A stretch of DNA of 57,377 bases from Dipetalonema caudispina (lineage: Eukaryota; Nematoda; Chromadorea; Rhabditida; Onchocercidae), in assembly GCA_013365325.1 (NCBI GenBank), contig JABVXV010000368.1, forward strand, positions 1 to 57,377, written 5' to 3'. Every line of letters starts with the position of its first letter. Positions within the stretch are counted from its first letter, which is position 1. The notes under the pieces were generated by a model. The model did not search any database. It was not told the DNA's origin and worked only from the letters and a program-made list of their open reading frames with translations. Positions 54,446-57,377 of the stretch are shown piece by piece. A program made the translations under genes and the position numbers.

Positions 54446-55132
54446 ATGAGAGAGAAATCTTGGAAATGTTTCCTTTTTTGGTTGGTCGGAAGCTGCGTTT
54501 TCTTGAATACAAACTGTCTTCCGGATTTTATCAAAAAAATGCCTGAAGCGAAAAAAGAAGAATATGAAGCGTTGTTTAAGCAGCAACCGGAACTTACAAG
54601 AACTCAATTCTATGATTTATGCCAAGACTGGGCACAAAAACAGGGAGCTGAGATTAAGGTAATTATTAGTCGATAATACTTCAGAAAGCATTACTCCAAC
54701 ACTTACTGCAGAATGAATGGATTCAATAATTGTTCTCATTTTCAAAATCCCCTGACCTCTGACATGTGTTAGGATGGTTAGTGAAAGGAATGATTTGGAA
54801 TGATTTTACGATTGAAAATATTTGCAAAATATTATTTTCTCAATTTAAAAATCTTAGGACGGTTACAGAAGCAGTATCGAAAGTATCGTCTAAGTGAAGA
54901 ACGATACATCGATAAACGCTATCGAATTCTGAGGGATAGACTAGACAAATCAAATGGTACCGATGCAGCGAAGAATTTCTTATACGATTTACTTGATCTA
55001 CAAAGCAATATGAATATAACTCTGAAAGTGTACGAAACAAAAGAGGAGGAATTGAGAGATTCTATTTTGGCAGCTGAACTACATGAAGCCACCGAAATAT
55101 GGAATTCATTGGATCCTGCAGATATTTACTAA
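54446..55132 (+). CDS. SXP/RAL-2 (DUF148) family secreted protein
   Basis: Small secreted helical protein of the nematode-specific SXP/RAL-2 family, which includes abundant filarial and ascarid antigens; molecular function is not settled. Exons 54446-54658 and 54869-55132, phase 0, 158 residues. Residues 1-24 form a signal peptide (CFLFWLVGSCVFLNTNC), followed by FIKKMPEAKKEEYEALF, then LTRTQFYDLCQDWAQKQGAE, which matches the family signature of an amphipathic helix ending in WAxKQGxE. The second exon is a run of charged helices with two potential N-glycosylation sites (NGT and NIT). The start is supported by a TTTAG at 54435-54439, six bases before the ATG, probably a trans-splice site. An AG at 54859 gives the wrong phase; TTACAG at 54868 restores it. 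AATAAA lies at 55513. Confidence 0.85.
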
Positions 55133-56193
55133 ATACATAATATCAGTTTCATGAAATCATTTGGCGTGTGGTGAGCACTCCATTGCGTTAAAACTGCTAG
55201 ATTGCTGACAGACTTTTGTTAAAAATGTAATTTGCTGAATTGTGATAAAAAAAAATGTGCATTTTTTTGATTCAAAATCTTCGGCACTATTAAAGACATG
55301 TATTTTCGCTTATAAAAATGGAACTCAAACTGCTGAAATGATGATTTCTTTCGAATAACGCAATTTTTCCATAAAATTATGAACGTTCCAAACTCATTAT
55401 TCATCAGTTCTCTAGCTACTAAGTTCTGCAACGTCCGATATTGGTTAAATTAACCGATCACCAGTTGTAAACGCTTAGTTTCAGAAACCAACAAATCATC
55501 GGACACAATGTCAATAAAAAAAGTTTAAAATGCAAATATTATTGAAATCACTACACGTGCAGAGCATTTAAATATTTGCATTTAATAAGTTTCAAATAAT
55601 AATAATGCTCAAATGCAGATTTAATTTGATGAATCATGAATTTTTGATATCTATTTTAATGAATCAATTAAGTTTAACTCATTTACAATGTGATAGCGCT
55701 TTTTTTATTTCGAAGGAAGAAGTATGATAAACGGTCAAAGCCGGCGTAGTTATTTAACTAACATAGTAACAGCTCAATAAATATTCCTTTTTTCGGAATT
55801 GGATAAAACTAGGAGAAAACTTTAAGGACTGATAATTTAAAGGCACTGCGAAAATACAACAATTTTACAGTTATCTATATGAAAGAAATTTAAACGGTAT
55901 CAGAAAAATAAAAATAAAATCTCTACTGTATTTAGTCCAACATGATATGTTATAGGTGTTTGCTTATGCGATAAGCACAAAATCATCATACCCAACAACA
56001 ATTAATCTACAACAAAATACAAAGATAATGTTGCTGCATTGATCGAACTTTTTTTCTTCCCTTACAATGTATGATCGGATGAAGATGAAAAATCTTCAAT
56101 GACCAAAACAGCAAACAAAACATCCTATGAGATATAGCAGTAAGAAAAAAGTCGATAAGATCTATCAACCATCTCTTCCTCTTACTTATAGCA
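55133..56193. other. Intergenic, right-hand gap
   Basis: SXP/RAL-2 3' flank. No ORF or splice chain is supported. Confidence 0.5.
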
Positions 56194-56995
56194 ATGGGAA
56201 AGGACTGTCTTTTTATCGCATCCTTTATTTTTGCACGTTTGTAGTTTACTGTGATGTATTAAATCAACCAAATGTAGTAATAATATCAGTTTTTTAATAA
56301 TTTAGTCGTTTTATACGAATAGAATTTTAGCTTGTAATAATCATTTCGATTTTTAATACGTCTAAATTGCTGCATAACTGAAAATCCTTTAAACACTTGT
56401 ATTTGGGCATTATTTTTCAGCAAATAGAATCTGGAAATATCTGCCAAATTTAGCAGATGTAAAAAATTACCTGCGTGATGGACAGCAGCTTTATCTTCAA
56501 GTATTGGAGAATTAGTTACAAAATGCGGCGCAATTGGTATTTGATTTTTGATTTAAAATTTACTTACAATAGAATATGTTTCATGTTTGTTATGTATAAC
56601 CTAATTTGTAAATGACTGCTAACTTTTAGTGCTATTGCTGTCAGAAATAATGCAACACGATTTGGTTGCATGTTAACAAGCTAGAAAGACTGAGCAAGAA
56701 GAATGTTATTTCTTTCAGGAGAGGTTTATAGGCTTTTCAGATCAGTAAAGAAACTATCAGATAATTGTTAGCGCAGTGCATTCAATCTAAAAGTGATTTA
56801 TTGAACTCTTCGTTAGCTGCAATAACTGATATTTATTTTTAGATTGAAGACTTGAGGGGGAAATTGAAGAGAAGTGGGCATCAAGCTCATGACGGCGAAG
56901 GAGTGGAGTTTTCAAGAGTGAAGTTGTTTTGCCGCGTAAGTCCTCCGCCATCTTGAGGACAGCTTGAAGCTTTCCAGGGATTCGCGGGCTGCTAA
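56194..56995 (+). CDS. Tentative secreted peptide precursor, 77 residues
   Basis: No family is recognised with certainty. Proposed exons 56194-56236, 56421-56500, 56843-56935 and 56978-56995 (stop TAA); all phases agree and total 78 codons. Support: TTATAG ends two bases before the ATG, acceptors are TTTTTCAG, TTTTTAG and TTTCCAG, and donors are GTTTGT, GTATTG and GTAAGT. The chain has a short hydrophobic N-terminus (CLFIASFIFA), a spacer with RIWKYLPNLADVKNYL, a possible dibasic cleavage site KLKR (48-51) and a C-terminus LFCRGFAGC with two cysteines, a layout like a neuropeptide or small hormone precursor. There is no glycine after the last cysteine for amidation. Alternatives: exon 2 reads through to a TAG at 56513-56515, giving 45 residues; or the gene continues to the right, since GC-rich open sequence goes on to about 57180; or a minus-strand ORF there is the real gene. 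Confidence 0.35.
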
Positions 56996-57236
56996 CGAGA
57001 TCTGGAGCGGAGTCTCGAAAACGAAAGCCGAATCGTTGAACAGCACCAATAAAAAGAGCAGAAAGTGGTAGAACCAGTGCCAGCACTAGTTGACGATGAA
57101 GAGGAGGAGATAACGGAGTGGCTCCGTACTGATGCAACGCCGAGAGCGTCAGCAATGGTCGCAGGATATATTCCCAGAACGTGAATGTAAGCAGTTCGTA
57201 AAATTGTATTGTGAGTTCACTTTGCCAACTATACAA
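56787..57236 (-). CDS. Open frame on minus strand over GC-rich island, doubtful
   Basis: An uninterrupted minus-strand frame of about 150 codons covers the island. It has no ATG before the middle of the frame, so it would have to be an internal exon; a TTTGTATAG acceptor occurs at its start (about 57233) and a GTTAGC donor inside it (about 56999). The translation includes a hydrophobic segment (LVLALVLPLSALFIGAV) and many Leu, Ser and Pro, and matches no family known to me. It overlaps the plus-strand exon chain at 56843-56995, so at most one of the two is likely to be real. Confidence 0.2.
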   Translation of the reverse strand: MYSWQSELTIQFYELLTFTFWEYILRPLLTLSALHQYGATPLSPPLHRQLVLALVLPLSALFIGAVQRFGFRFRDSAPDLVSSPRIPGKLQAVLKMAEDLRGKTTSLLKTPLLRRHELDAHFSSISPSSLQSKNKYQLLQLTKSSINHF

Positions 57237-57377
57237 ATGTGATAAAAAATATATATTTTGAATCGTTTTACAATATAGCCCAGTCGGATCAGAAATAACT
57301 TGCTTAGCAAATCATGAGGATGGATGACAATATAAGTTCGTAACAACTTTGAGAGGATGATATTCGATTGCGAATGT
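56996..57377. other. Right edge; unexplained GC-rich segment
   Basis: 56996-57180 is visibly richer in G and C than any other noncoding stretch here. On the plus strand one frame encodes VPALVDDEEEEITEWLRTD before a stop, with a GTGAAT donor candidate nearby. After 57190 the sequence returns to AT-rich composition up to the window end, so a gene may continue beyond it. Confidence 0.4.

Overview
The window is AT-rich nuclear DNA from a nematode, most probably a filarial or other clade III parasite. The evidence is a cuticle collagen with the nematode N-terminal domain, an SXP/RAL-2 (DUF148) secreted protein, many short exons separated by AT-rich introns, and splice acceptors of the TTTTCAG type. 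The species cannot be fixed from the sequence alone. No rRNA, tRNA, CRISPR array, complete transposon or bacterial gene was recognised. All exon models were assembled by eye from ORFs, splice consensus, phase matching and family resemblance. In every multi-exon model given, the summed exon length is divisible by three.

Layout. 1745-3772 (-): SURF1, a cytochrome c oxidase assembly factor, 8 exons. 5206-9239 (+): a d4/DPF (requiem) BAF-complex subunit with one C2H2 finger and a double PHD finger, 9 exons. 9240-22370: a gene desert of about 13 kb holding only one tentative two-exon micro-gene (13720-16324). 22371-28719 (+): a stomatin/MEC-2-type membrane protein, 10 exons, whose first exon carries only four coding bases. 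30537-36503 (+): sulfite oxidase, 12 exons. 38084-40973 (+): an unrecognised single-pass membrane protein, 7 exons, with a long perfect inverted repeat in its first intron. 40974-50972: another desert of about 10 kb with several local duplications. 50973-52262 (+): a cuticle collagen, 2 exons. 54446-55132 (+): an SXP/RAL-2 (DUF148) secreted protein, 2 exons. 56194-56995 (+): a tentative 77-residue secreted precursor ending in a two-cysteine motif, inside a GC-richer island that is not fully explained.

The genes do not form one pathway. SURF1 and sulfite oxidase are both mitochondrial, and sulfite oxidase passes its electrons to cytochrome c, upstream of the oxidase that SURF1 helps build, but they are 27 kb apart on opposite strands and nothing suggests co-regulation. 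The collagen and the SXP/RAL-2 protein are typical nematode surface or secreted products. The parts most worth a second look are the putative peptide precursor at the right end, the orphan membrane protein, the kinase-site-rich N-terminus of the stomatin, and the micro-gene in the first desert.
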